Translations under genes and position numbers: made by a program
In this document: positions 1-10,800 of the stretch, piece after piece
How positions within the stretch are numbered: the stretch's first letter is position 1
Layout: every line of letters starts with the position of its first letter
Assembly: GCA_017506865.1 (NCBI GenBank)
Contig: JAFCMP010000004.1
Location: 310,001-374,000 of the forward strand
Origin: Tribonema minus
Taxonomy: Eukaryota > Sar > Xanthophyceae > Tribonematales > Tribonemataceae
Length of the DNA stretch: 64,000 bases
Direction of reading: 5' to 3'
The notes under the pieces: model-generated
Told to the model about the DNA's origin: nothing
Seen by the model: the letters and a program-made list of their open reading frames with translations, nothing else
Databases searched by the model: none

Positions 1-447
1 CGGTGGCTGTTGTGATTTCCGGCCCGATCCCATCGCCGGGCAGCAGTGTAATGGAGTACGAGTCCTTCTTCGTCACCGCCATGTGGAGGCCCTGCAAGCA
101 CGCCATGGTTGCAGCAAATGTGTGTTGTGTTGGCCACGCACACACGCATACAACGAGCAAAGCAGAGCCAGACATGATCAACAAGGGTTGACGGCAGGTT
201 GCGTACCTACTCTGCCTCCGCAGGCAACCTTGCAAGGATCCAGAACGCTGACCATGAGGACGGATGCAAATGCATCATGTACAGTCTCGCATAGCCAGTC
301 TGCAAGAAACATGCCCAAAATGATACATTACAAGCTCACCCTGGATCCCGCCCGCTGGGCTGCCCTGGGCAGGCTGGGTGTGATGAAGGCTGCGCAGCCG
401 GCGCAGAGCGCCCCTGCGGCCGCTACCGCCAGCGAGCGCTTGCCCAT
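1..447 (-). CDS. 3-isopropylmalate dehydrogenase-like protein, N-terminal part (cut by window edge)
   Basis: Two exons are visible: 447-340 and 91-1, joined in phase 0 (donor gtgagc at 339-334, acceptor cttgcag at 98-92). Exon 1 encodes 36 residues starting MGKRSLAVAAAGALCAG, rich in Ala/Arg/Ser and without acidic residues, which looks like a plastid or mitochondrial transit peptide. Exon 2 gives MAVTKKDSYSITLLPGDGIG followed by PEITTAT, the Gly-rich N-terminal loop of the isocitrate/isopropylmalate dehydrogenase fold. In plants and algae the leucine-pathway enzyme has this loop just after the transit peptide. NAD-isocitrate dehydrogenase shares the loop, so the exact enzyme is an inference; Lys-Lys-Asp before the first strand and the plastid-like leader favour isopropylmalate dehydrogenase. 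The rest of the protein lies outside the window. The gene is divergent from the SERINC-like gene. Confidence 0.65.
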
Positions 448-1323
448 GATACCAATCGTATGAAACGAAATTTTTAGTGGCTGCGGAGTCAGCTGAGCAT
501 CACGACAGGCAACTTCAACAGTGGCTGGTGTACCCCTGACAGCAGGGGCACTGGCAACACTACAATTCAAAGCCTAGCCTCATGACACGGTGTTGAATTG
601 CAATTACGACTGCTGAAGTGTGTCGGTCGCAAAGCGGCGGTAGCGTTACTAGGTAGGCCCTAGCGGTGCTTGGCCAACGTAACCTTCAGAAGCATCATTG
701 TCGATATTAGAAATAATGATATTGCTTGCCCCGCACTTGCAATGCACACCAGATACGGTCACGTGCCGTTAAAAGCTTGACAGCCTGGTATTCTTGACGT
801 CAAGAGCGTCCGCACCAATCCCCCAAAAGACTGTATCTATTATTTTTATAAGTATTACTGTGAATACGTACATTTCGAAAGTCACTCAAACCTGCGCATT
901 TGCCGCAGCCAATGTCTGCCCCTAAGACAAAGCCACAAATGCTCAGGCTTAGTAAAATGTGGTCACTCGGACAGCAAAGCGGTTGACCGCCATCGCTGCC
1001 TCTAGAAAACGAAGAGATATTTGTTCGTCAGCGCTGCAGAAGGTGGTCATTCAGACACGCTGACTCTGGCTGCTACTTTAGAAATAATACGAGGTGCTCA
1101 TATTCATCTCCACCTTCATCCTCATCATTATCAATCATTATCATTATGTGAACTCCAAGTCTATTGAACTTCAAGTTCACTTGTGAACTTGAAGTTGAGT
1201 TTTGAGAGAAAAGAAAAGACCAAGACGACGCGAGCGTGCAGCGAAGACGTTGCGTTTGCTGATGGTCAAAGCTTTCGGCTTCTCCATCACATCAACACCG
1301 GCAGGAGTATCAGGGGCCGAGGC
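448..1323. promoter_or_regulatory. Intergenic region between two divergent genes
   Basis: This 876-bp gap separates the starts of the dehydrogenase-like gene (-) and the SERINC-like gene (+) and must hold both promoters. No convincing ORF is seen. It has an AT-rich stretch at about 835-870 and, at 1162-1198, an inverted repeat built from the AACTTCAAGTT word that is common in this genome. No specific factor site can be named. Confidence 0.45.
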
Positions 1324-4300
1324 ATGGGCATCCTACAATCATGTCTGCTGTCCATGGCAGGCTCAATCGCTGTGTCAGTGTCCACCGCTGCGCTGAGGCG
1401 CACCGGCTACTTTGGCCTCATCGCGTACACGTTTCTGCTGGCTCATGCGGTGTCCACTGACCTGGTTCTCAGCAAGGTGCGGTGCAAAGACGTAAATCTG
1501 GAAAGTCACGGTTGCTGCATTCTAGACTCACAAAGCGTGATCCTTTCGCACGACATGTACATGCCTGTCGTGCACGTCAGTGTGGGCCATCAAGGACTTG
1601 CATCTCTATGAATTTTCGTGTACACGAGCCAGACTCACAGTGCGTTTTGTGCTTTGCGCGCAGGTCAACATGGCTCACACCTTAGGCAGGTTCAAAGGAC
1701 TGATGGAAGTGAGCGTAGGGTGCAATCCCACGGAGCTGATGTCATGTGAGTGCGTCATGGATCTGCGCAATTTTGCTCCAGCACATTTGTCGCAGCGGTG
1801 CTGGCCACGCTTGATGTGTGTGGGTTCACGCGCGCAAGTGCCAAACAAGTGGGGCTGACAGGGTGCGCCACCAGTCTACCAAAGCTGCACATGGGTAATC
1901 AGTACTCAGACGCGCTTGTGTGAGCCAATACTCGTACAAAAATGGGTCGGTGAAGAAGCACGCATCCCCTGTGAGATGCCACTTGTTTGCGCAATTCACG
2001 CATTGAGCGTGCATGCATGATGCCGCTGACGTGCAATACTGCAGCACGGTAGCTGAGATCATCTGATGACATGTACCATTGGGTTCCGCGCAGGCGAGAA
2101 GGCTCAGGTCATGTATCGCGCGAGCATGGCGCTGTTCATAGTGTGCCTGGGGCTGGCTTCCTTCAGCTCTCTTTTCAGGCAAGCTTGCACAACCACCGGT
2201 TATCTGCTAACATTGCATGACACCAGTCTGCGATGACTTCAGTATGTGCTTGGTCATACACACTGTCGGGTGCCCGACCTCCCCATGACTTACCACAAGT
2301 GATTGCGGACCATCGCTGTCAAAGCCATAGTCTACACCACTGCTGCAGTTCACGATGGTTGTTGTCAGAGCATACATTTCAACATCAGAAAACAGGAAGC
2401 AAACGGCTGACATGGTGGGCAGTGACTGGGGCCACGCGCTGATGCGTCGCTCGCTACGTTGTGTGATGAGCGAAGGCCTCATTTTTGCATGTGCCGTTGC
2501 TGCAGTGTAGTGCAACAGACGCAACAAAGCGCAATTGCATCCCTTAGTACTTATGTGACAGAACTTTAAAGACGCTAGATGCTTGCAGTGCATTGCACTG
2601 TTGATACCGCAGTTGGCACTAGTGGCAACTTCAAGTTGATGTTGAACCATCCCTGCTGAAGCACTTCTTTTAAAAAAACTTTGAAACTTGATGTTGTTAA
2701 ATTCAATGCCCATCAAATGGAAACTTGATGGCATTGTTCGATACTTCGTTTCGATTTATGAATGACTCCAGCTGTGCACAGCAACGCATTTCTCAGCGCA
2801 GGTGACATGACGAGCACATACTGTACGTATCTCGCCCTTGGCCCTACCAGCAGGTATGCCATAAGAGGCCTATGGGTCATCAAAGCGGGCGTCACGACAG
2901 TGCTGCTAGCGTGCCTGCTGCTCTGGGCACCCAATGGCGCCTTTATACACTGGGCAGGAGCAGCGAGGCTTCTGAGCCTGCCTTGGCTACTAATGCAGGG
3001 ACTGGTGATGCTAGATGCAGGGTATGCTGCCCATGAAGCGCTCAATGCCAAGGCAAGTGACTGGCCTATTTCACCTTCAACTTGCGCAGCGCTGATCAAC
3101 TGCGTAGACTCCGCACTGGCGCATCAGGTGCCCTCTCCTTGATGTGACAGTCAGTGAGCAAAGCCTGCTTGCACCCTATTCTACTTCTCGCTTAGGGCTC
3201 GAAAAAAAAAAAATTGATGCACACGTCAAGCAAATGCTGTGCGCCACCTGCCATCGATGCTTGTTTGACGCAGCAGTGGGTGTGTTCCACCATATACTTG
3301 TTCCCTTCCCAAATGCAGAATATGATTGTGCTTCTGACTGCCAAGCGCAGTTTTGCCAGCTGGTGATCGCGGGATGCGCATGCAGAACACACCGTTGTTG
3401 TTGCCACTTTAACACTGCCAGTTTCAACTTCAACTGCATTTCCGACCTTACTCATTGAGCAGCTGCATCACTCGTCCACCAATGAGATCCCCCGGTTCTC
3501 AGTCGTGCCATAGCTTTTGGCAGCCTCGCCACTATATGACACGAGGTACTGACGCTTGGTGTACGCGAATGTCATGTGCTGCTGCAAAGGCGGACCGAGT
3601 GGAGGCAGTGGGGGGCACAGCGGCCGCAGCAGTATGGCGGTCAATCTACCTTGGCACATGCATGCTGTAAGTGTTGTCTGTTGCCCGATTATGAAGTCTG
3701 CTATGTCAAGTCCAGTCTCGCGCAAGATCACATGTCGTCTGCACCGCTTTCGTGAGCAACACAATGTGTCTCCGCCTGTGTAGCCCGGGACTCTTGCCAG
3801 AACTCTTGTGTTACACTTCAAACACATGTTGCATTTTAGCGTGAATAACATGATATGCGTCCCTTACCTACCCACTCCAACTTGTCCAACAGGCACCTCT
3901 ACGGCGCAGTGGCTAAGCCACAGAGCCCCATCAATGAACCTAACTCTCTGTGTCGCAAACGTCAAAAATAGGTTACGGTGCAGCACAAAGTCGCACGATT
4001 CTCTACACAACCTCATGAGCGACATGGTTTTCTTTGCCGCCATCACGAGCAACTCAACGCCACATCGTGCTACAGGCTAATCGGCGGCGCCCTCGAATAC
4101 AGGATAGTGCAGCGCAAAAGTCACACAAATCTTGACACAAACACATAAGCGACATCATCTTCTACGCCACCATCACAAGCAACTCAATGCCACATCGTGC
4201 CACAGGCTACTCGGTGGTGCGGTCGCAACGCTGGCGCAGCTACAGGGCCCCGCAGCTGCCTGCGGCGGCGGTTTAGGCTCTGCCATGGTGGCGTTGACAC

Positions 4301-7300
4301 TGGTATGGGGCGTACTGGCGACAGTGGCAAGCATGCTCAACTCAGTCGGCGCTGGGCTGCTGCCGCCGAGCGTTGCCTTCGCCTACAGCGCGTTGCTGTG
4401 CTGGTACGTAACCCGAACTCTAACCCGAACCGCTAACCCTAACTCTAAGCCACCAAGTACCTACATACTCGATCGATGAGACTGTTTGTTGTGGGTGACA
4501 CTTGCCGCCTAGCGGTGGTCACTCTTATGCACTTTGTGTCATGTTGTCGTGGTGTGCATGTCCTGAGGTCGTTGTTTGCGGCACGTTGGGGAATCTGTTA
4601 TGAATGCTGTCAGCTTCAAGTGGGGATGAACCGTGCTCAGACATCAACTTGCTGCGTGACGTTCCTCAGTCAGAGGGCTCGTGTGCCTGATGCGGCAGTT
4701 ACTGGCAGTTACAGAGCCAACACTGCTCAGCGTCACTGCATAGAAAAAAAACATCATGGCGCTGGAGTGCGAACGCACTGCTCATGGTATTTGTCAGCTT
4801 CATTCCTCAGCATTAACTTACTGATGGACGAGTAAATTACATCCACGACTGAGACTTGACCAGTGTTTTGCAATGGCGACCACGTCAGCATTGGGTGCTT
4901 CATACAACAATTCGGTGTTCACAGTGCCGCTTGATGCTGTTGCCTCGAAGTACTGCTTGATGTACTGCGGTGCGCGATGGGAACCCTTGTCTAGTCTTGA
5001 TGAACAAGCACGCGTAGACTTTGCCTTTTGACAAATTGCCAGCACTTGCAAGTGACCGGTTGCTGAGTGTGGTTGTGCACATTTGGACACTTTGCCCCTC
5101 TGACATCATCCCAATCATCAACTTCAGTGGAACACCATCACTTCAGCAGCTTGCCAATATCAACTTCTTTGCACCTTCACGTCTGAACATCTACTGAAGA
5201 TGCTTGTGCACATTTGTGCATAACCACAGGCACTATCTGCCACTGGATGGTCACGGCGATACCTGCGCTCAAACGGAGCTGACATGCATTGCTTCAAAAA
5301 CTCGCCAAGATCAACTGCTGACACCTTCAAGCCTGGAATATGTACTGAACATGCTTTTGCACCTTGTTAATTGCTGCAGGCATTACCTGCCATTGGATGG
5401 TCACGGTGATACCTGCGCTCAAACGGAGCTTCATGCTTCCAGCACATCGTCCAAGGTCAGCATGTTCAGAGCTGGCTCAAATCAACCAGCTGGCCAAGCT
5501 ACAAGCTATCATACTCGAGCTCAGTTGTCTGAGGCGCCATTGCGCAGAAACAATCTGATTACTTGCGATTTACAGTGTATTTTGGTACTTCTTATGTCGG
5601 AAATGAGGATCGCGGCAAGCACGATGCAGAGGAAGAGAAGCCGCGCGTTGCGTGTAGAGCGAGAGTGATATTCTGTGTAGGTCGCAAGCCTGAAGAAGGA
5701 AAGGCGAGAAAGTGCCAAAGGAAAGTTCTGGGGAGACCAGAAAATATGTGACACACCCTGAACTACGAGTCATTTGCTGTGCCCCCCGTACTGTATAACT
5801 GTGGCCAGTCATGACCCTGCATGGCTAATGTACTGCAGACCTTATGAGAGGCTGCTTTTCCCACAACTTAATGCATCTTATTTTAGAGAGAAGCTTGGCA
5901 CCTCTGCTTTGCTGCAACTCCCCTGACATCTCACACTACTCACCGACCCCTTGCTCTCTTTGCAGGCACTGATGGCACTGGTATTCCTGACAGTAGCGCG
6001 CTGTTCTCTGCGGCAAGGCGGTATCCTCAGCCTGCTCGGTCTCACTGACACCAACACCATCGCCCTAGAACAAACTCACCACAATGGAATCACCGGCGGC
6101 AGCAGTATTGGCGCACCCGCAGCAGCATATGGCAGTACTGCCTCCATAGGCTCAGTGGCGGTTACAGCAGATGTAACTGTTGAGGAGGTGGCCTTTGTGG
6201 AGGATGCCGCCATGTGTGCTCTGGTCGCAGTTGCGGGGTTGTCAGTGGCCATGTTTGCGACTGGGTGGTCCAAGCCTGATGGGACGCCGCAGGTGAGCAT
6301 CAAACTTCAAGTTCTTACCCTTAAGGCAGTAACATCATGTAAACCTCTACAACGGAACTAGCATCACTGCGAACATGCGTTTCAAATCAGGTTTGCAGCA
6401 GATACCTCTAGTTGCGCCGAACTACATGTCAGATTCTACATCAGCACATGAACCTTAAGCTAAAGTAGTCGTCATCACACTTGGCGATTGACTCACTCAC
6501 TCGACTCGACTACTTGCAGGCAGGCATATGAGATCAGGGCTGCAGCAGTTGCTACTTGCACAAGGACAGCATTGAGCTGTTGTAGTAAAAATCTTGCAAG
6601 TGCCTGTGAACATGCACATGAGATCATCAAGGTGCCAACTTGATTATTGTCGTTGTTGCTAGTGTTGTGCGTCCACGTGTTTAGCCCAGCACTGTCACTT
6701 GCTGGACTGTGACGCAACAGCCTGTTGCGTAGGGTTAGGTTAGGGTTAGGGAATTGCCAGTCAGTCGCGCATGGCAAGACAAGTAACACTTACCACATCA
6801 CATCATCTCCTCAAGTGTAGCCTTGTTTACATGCGGTAATGCCCGGCTCTGTTGTGGTCTTGTCGGCTGATGCTGATACTGTAGTCAATGCAGACCCTGC
6901 GTTGTCACCTGTTACAATGTGCCCGCTCAGAGTCACATCAGGGCAACAAAGGTTGCAAGAGTCAGCTCTTTGCCCTTTGAAATCACCTTCGCTTCTTTTC
7001 CTCCTGCCCATGTTGTCTGTGCAAGCAGGAAGGCTTGGGTGGTGTAGCATTCTGGACCGTGCTGTTGGGCCAAGTGGGCACTGCCGTCATGCATGGGTGA
7101 GCAAGAAACGCACTTCAACATTGTACTTTTGTACTTTTTATCAATTCTCGCTCAACATTAAACTTCAAAAGTGAAGCACTTGACTTTCGCCAATAGGTGT
7201 GGATGCATCGTCCCGGATAATACGTGGTACTTTGATATTGATGAGTGTCAGTCATACTTGGCTCATGAGCCTCGTGGTGCATTGTAGAGCACCGTGTTCA

Positions 7301-7416
7301 GCATGACACATACATTAACCAATGCGAGCTGCTGTTGCCTGCTGGATCGCTTGCGCAGGTGTGCACTGTGGAATGCCTACACCGAGGAAGCTGACGGCAT
7401 TTACGCCACATTCTGA
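1324..7416 (+). CDS. SERINC/TMS1-like multi-pass membrane protein (some middle exons unresolved)
   Basis: Supported exons are 1324-1476, 1664-1745, 2094-2178, 2797 to about 3080, 4206-4403, 5966-6292, 7029-7096 and 7359-7416. Phases agree for the first four and the last three; at least one exon is missing between about 3080 and 4206 and between 4403 and 5966. Hydrophobic segments and landmarks follow the serine-incorporator family: MGILQSCL start, YRASMALFIVCLGLASF (family YRVSFAL-type helix), the APNGAF loop after a helix, an LLMQGLVMLDAGYAAHEAL helix, GLLPPSVAFAYSALLCW near the middle, and a late helix ending ATGWSKPDGTPQ before a final FWTVLLGQVGTAVMHG segment. SERINC proteins are roughly 10-helix membrane proteins linked to phospholipid handling at endomembranes. 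Intron 3 has a GC donor (CAG/gcaagc) and exon 4 may also end at a GC donor. It converges with the valyl-tRNA synthetase gene, ending 431 bp from its stop. Confidence 0.78.
3980..4233 (+). repeat. Tandem duplication covering the acceptor of SERINC exon 4206-4403
   Basis: Positions 3980-4095 and 4111-4233 are two diverged copies of one unit. Both contain a run like CACATCGTGC(T/C)ACAGGCTA followed by CGGTGG/CGGCGG. The second copy carries the real acceptor and the first bases of the exon; the first copy keeps the CAG/GCTA junction but hits a stop (TAA) at once. Confidence 0.75.
5226..5433 (+). repeat. Direct repeat in a SERINC intron
   Basis: A unit of about 58 bp beginning GCAGGCA(C/T)TA(T/C)CTGCCA occurs at 5226-5283 and again at 5376-5433, with few differences. 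Both copies start at a CAG that could serve as an acceptor, so one of them may be an unresolved SERINC exon edge. Confidence 0.75.
6729..6752 (+). repeat. Interstitial telomere-like TTAGGG run
   Basis: About four imperfect TTAGGG units (TAGGGTTAGGTTAGGGTTAG) lie in a SERINC intron. It is too short to be a chromosome end. Confidence 0.7.
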
Positions 7417-7847
7417 AGCACGCCAGAGCTCCGATCAGCACCACTCGACACAAAAGCACAAGCAAGCCAAGAATTTGCCACCATGCAAAATACCGGGCGC
7501 AATTGGCCACTGCTGCATGAATGGATACCGCCGGCAATATCAGGGGCACTATCAGCAGCATTGACTGCACGAGTACCCATGGCCCGGTGTCACTGCGCAC
7601 GCAATGGCATCCGGTGCATGCCGCCACCCAGATTTTCGGCAGTCGTGGCACACAGCGCGAGCAGCATTGCAAGTGCATACAACACAGTGCTCAACAAGCC
7701 AGCACAAGTTTTGCAGCCAGAAAAAGGCACAAACAGAGCCCTGTTGCATTCCAGACGGTTTGATGGTGAGGGTAATGTCCTCAATCGGCAATGGGCAGCG
7801 GCGGCCGCGGGCATTTCGATGTGCTGCTGTGCTGAGCAGTGCTGCAA
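7417..7847. other. Gap between convergent genes
   Basis: This stretch holds the 3' ends of the SERINC-like (+) and valyl-tRNA synthetase (-) genes. ORFs across it on both strands have no protein-like character. I see no clear polyadenylation signal of either the AATAAA or the green-algal TGTAA type. Confidence 0.5.
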
Positions 7848-10800
7848 CTACAATTTCATGGTCTTGAAGTTGTCGATGGCCTTGATGATGCCATCCGCCT
7901 GCGCCTGGAGCTCCTCCAGCTTCTTGGTGTTGGTGTCGCGAATGCTCTCAGGCACCTTCACCATGTAGCCTTCCATCGCCATCTGCACGGCAGAGGTGAA
8001 TGCAAATGGGAGCATGTGACCGTGAGGCAAACACCAAGTGATGCCTGTGCCTCCCTGTTCTTCTTGACCGCTGCGCGATTTCATGTTTGCCCTGCCACCG
8101 CTTTACATTCAGCAGGCCTGCACAGTGCCACAATTGCTGCTCATCGAACCAAGTTTTGTTGTAGAACCTTTTTGCTTCAAGCCTCGTGTGTTGTATTTTC
8201 TTTTGATTCTCGCTTGGGGCACGAGAGCCCGGATGGTGGATGTCAAGCTTGCATGCACCAGAATCTAAACATCATGTGACCCGTTGAAAGCGTCTCAATG
8301 CGCTTTGACGATCACATCAAAACGAGCGTGTTGTACATGCGCTGCAAACGCGCTTGGTGCCACACTTCCTGGATTTCGGTGCCATGCTGTGCGCACGACG
8401 CAGCTCCTCACACAATCAGACCACAAGCAGATCTGCCTGGAGGTGCGCTGCAAACTTACTCATGCCTACATGTTGTAACACACACCGCGCGTACCAGAAA
8501 CTTCAACTTTAATGCATCATCGTCGAAGGCCGTCAAACACTCCTACTTCAAGTACATTGCGCGTACTGCACCAGGACCTTCAACTTGAACGCACCATCGT
8601 TAAACGGCCGTCAAAAATATTATTTGCGTACATCCATACCTTCTTCTGCAGCTGCTCTATGGCCGGCTTGACCTTGGTCTCCAACTGTCCCTCCAGCTTG
8701 GCGATCTCTGCATCAAAGTCCACCAGACCCTTGAGCTGAACGTACAGCGACAGCGTGTTGTCGACGATTTGCACGGCGCAGCCTGCTGGCGGCTCCTCAT
8801 TGCCCACGAGAACACCGCAGTCGGCGGCCTTTGCAAGAGTTGAGAAGTCGTCAGCCTGGGCAGAAAGGCACGAGGGGCGCAATGTGAGCGTCGGCAGAAG
8901 GCTGAAATACGCACCCGGCGAGTCGTCGTATAGAATTGGTAGATGGCAATTTGTGAGGGGGGGCTGTGTCCATGGCCATGCGAGCAAGCGTACAAACGTT
9001 GACTGCAAACCACCAATGAGAGCTGCTTAGCCAGTGGCAGCTGATGCTGAACTCAACGGCGCAGTGCGCACTTCGCAGTTCTGATCGGGGTGCACGGCAG
9101 TTGGACATGATGCAAAGCCTGCGGTAGCGTTGCGCCTGGCTTTTGTCGGCAGCACAACAGCACGGGAGGCACGTTGCCAATACAGCTACATAGGTATGAC
9201 AGATTGTGCCGTCAAAAAAAATAAAATTGGGGGACTGGCAACTGCCACTTGAGAAACACGATGCAACAAACAAAGCACTTGCCTGCGCGCGCATGATGTC
9301 TCCGCTCTCGCTGGTGTCCGTCCTGATGAGGAATGAGGCCTTGACCTGGGGCGTGAGCCCATAGGTGGCGCGCAGCGATCGCGCCGTGTGTATGGCCGTC
9401 TGTAGAGGGGAAAAACACAGGCGCATGAATCGACAAGGTCAGCTGTGAATGACTGAGGTGTGATCTGATGGTCCGGTGACAAAACAGAGGCAGGCGCATG
9501 AATCGGCAAGGTCGGCTGTAAATAAACAACGGTCGAGCCGATGGTCTGGTGGTGCATGCGGGCTACGAGGAGCATGAGCGAACTGAACGGGGTACAAGGG
9601 CGTGCCTTTTCTAGAAGTCGACAAGGCCACAAGTCGTACGCAGACTGCGCATTGCATACAGCTGTCTGCAAGCGGATGGAATCTGCAGTGAAAATACACG
9701 CGAAATTGTCACATCAAGCCATTACACATAGCAAGCGTGAGCCATGGCATCGGTGTATGTATGGGAAAGCTCAAGTCCCATCACTGTTTCATGCCCTGGA
9801 TGTCGGTCTGGAGATATGTGTGCACACCGCAAGCACGTCGACGTACTATGTATATGCATTCTACAACTTGTGCGTGCTGAGAACATGTTAAGAAAAAACC
9901 ATGCGTTTGTACTGCGCTTGATTCAATGCACTCTGAAACTGCCCTGACGACGCATAAAATTTACTCCAGCAAACACTGAAGCGACTGTTGATGGAAAGAG
10001 GCACCATCAATGCCACGACATCATTCAGATGTCAAAGTATGCAGGTATGTCACCTTGACCATATCGTACCAAACACTCAATCAAAAGTGACGACATGATT
10101 GCCCTGGCATCATTCAACACGCAACAAAAGGGTATGTACCGTAGGAAACGGATTATAATACCCCCCCTTGTATAAGACCCACCCTTTGTATAAGACCCCC
10201 CCGTCTTGTTGTTTTGTGCTTCTTGTTGCTAAGACACGGGGCACTTTGTATAAGACCGCCCCCCTCTTGTAAGCTGATGCAGATGATCAGAGACCAGACA
10301 AAATGGAGTTTGTCTCCTGAACCTTTTCCATCAGCCAAATTCAAGTTGCCCTGCAATGTCTTGTTGAAGTTCGTGGCGCACGCACCTTTTCAGTGGCGCC
10401 TGTGCTGATACTTGCATGCACCACCAGCGCAGCGAGCTCTGGGTAACGCGCAGCATGGCATAGGTAGTGCTGTGCGCTTGCTGCACACAGCCTACATACT
10501 GTGGCTCAGCCAGGCTAGGTAGCAATCTGAATCTGAGTACATGTACGTTCGGTGAGCTGAATGCCGTGATTGTGCTGCACGATGCGGCAGATATACGTGA
10601 AAACCAGAAGGCTGGTGTTCCCACCATCACGATCGCTTTATTGACCAGCAGATGAGCCTGTCGCTGCCTGCTCCAGAGCGCAAATTGAGTAGATAAATTT
10701 GCCAAGGACGGGGGGTCCTGTCAACACGAGGCTTGGAAGGATGCTAAGACAGGGGGAACTCAGCATAAGAGGGGCTACTTTGTAGAGTACCCCCCCGTCT

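Noticed and set aside
9186-9699. Minus-strand frames of 105-161 codons upstream of ValRS exon 22
   Set aside because: They cross the 70-bp tandem repeat and intron; only 9283-9399 matches the enzyme.
10331-10705. A 124-codon minus-strand frame inside the inverted-repeat element as a transposase
   Set aside because: No catalytic DDE/D pattern or zinc finger and too short; the element is treated as non-autonomous.
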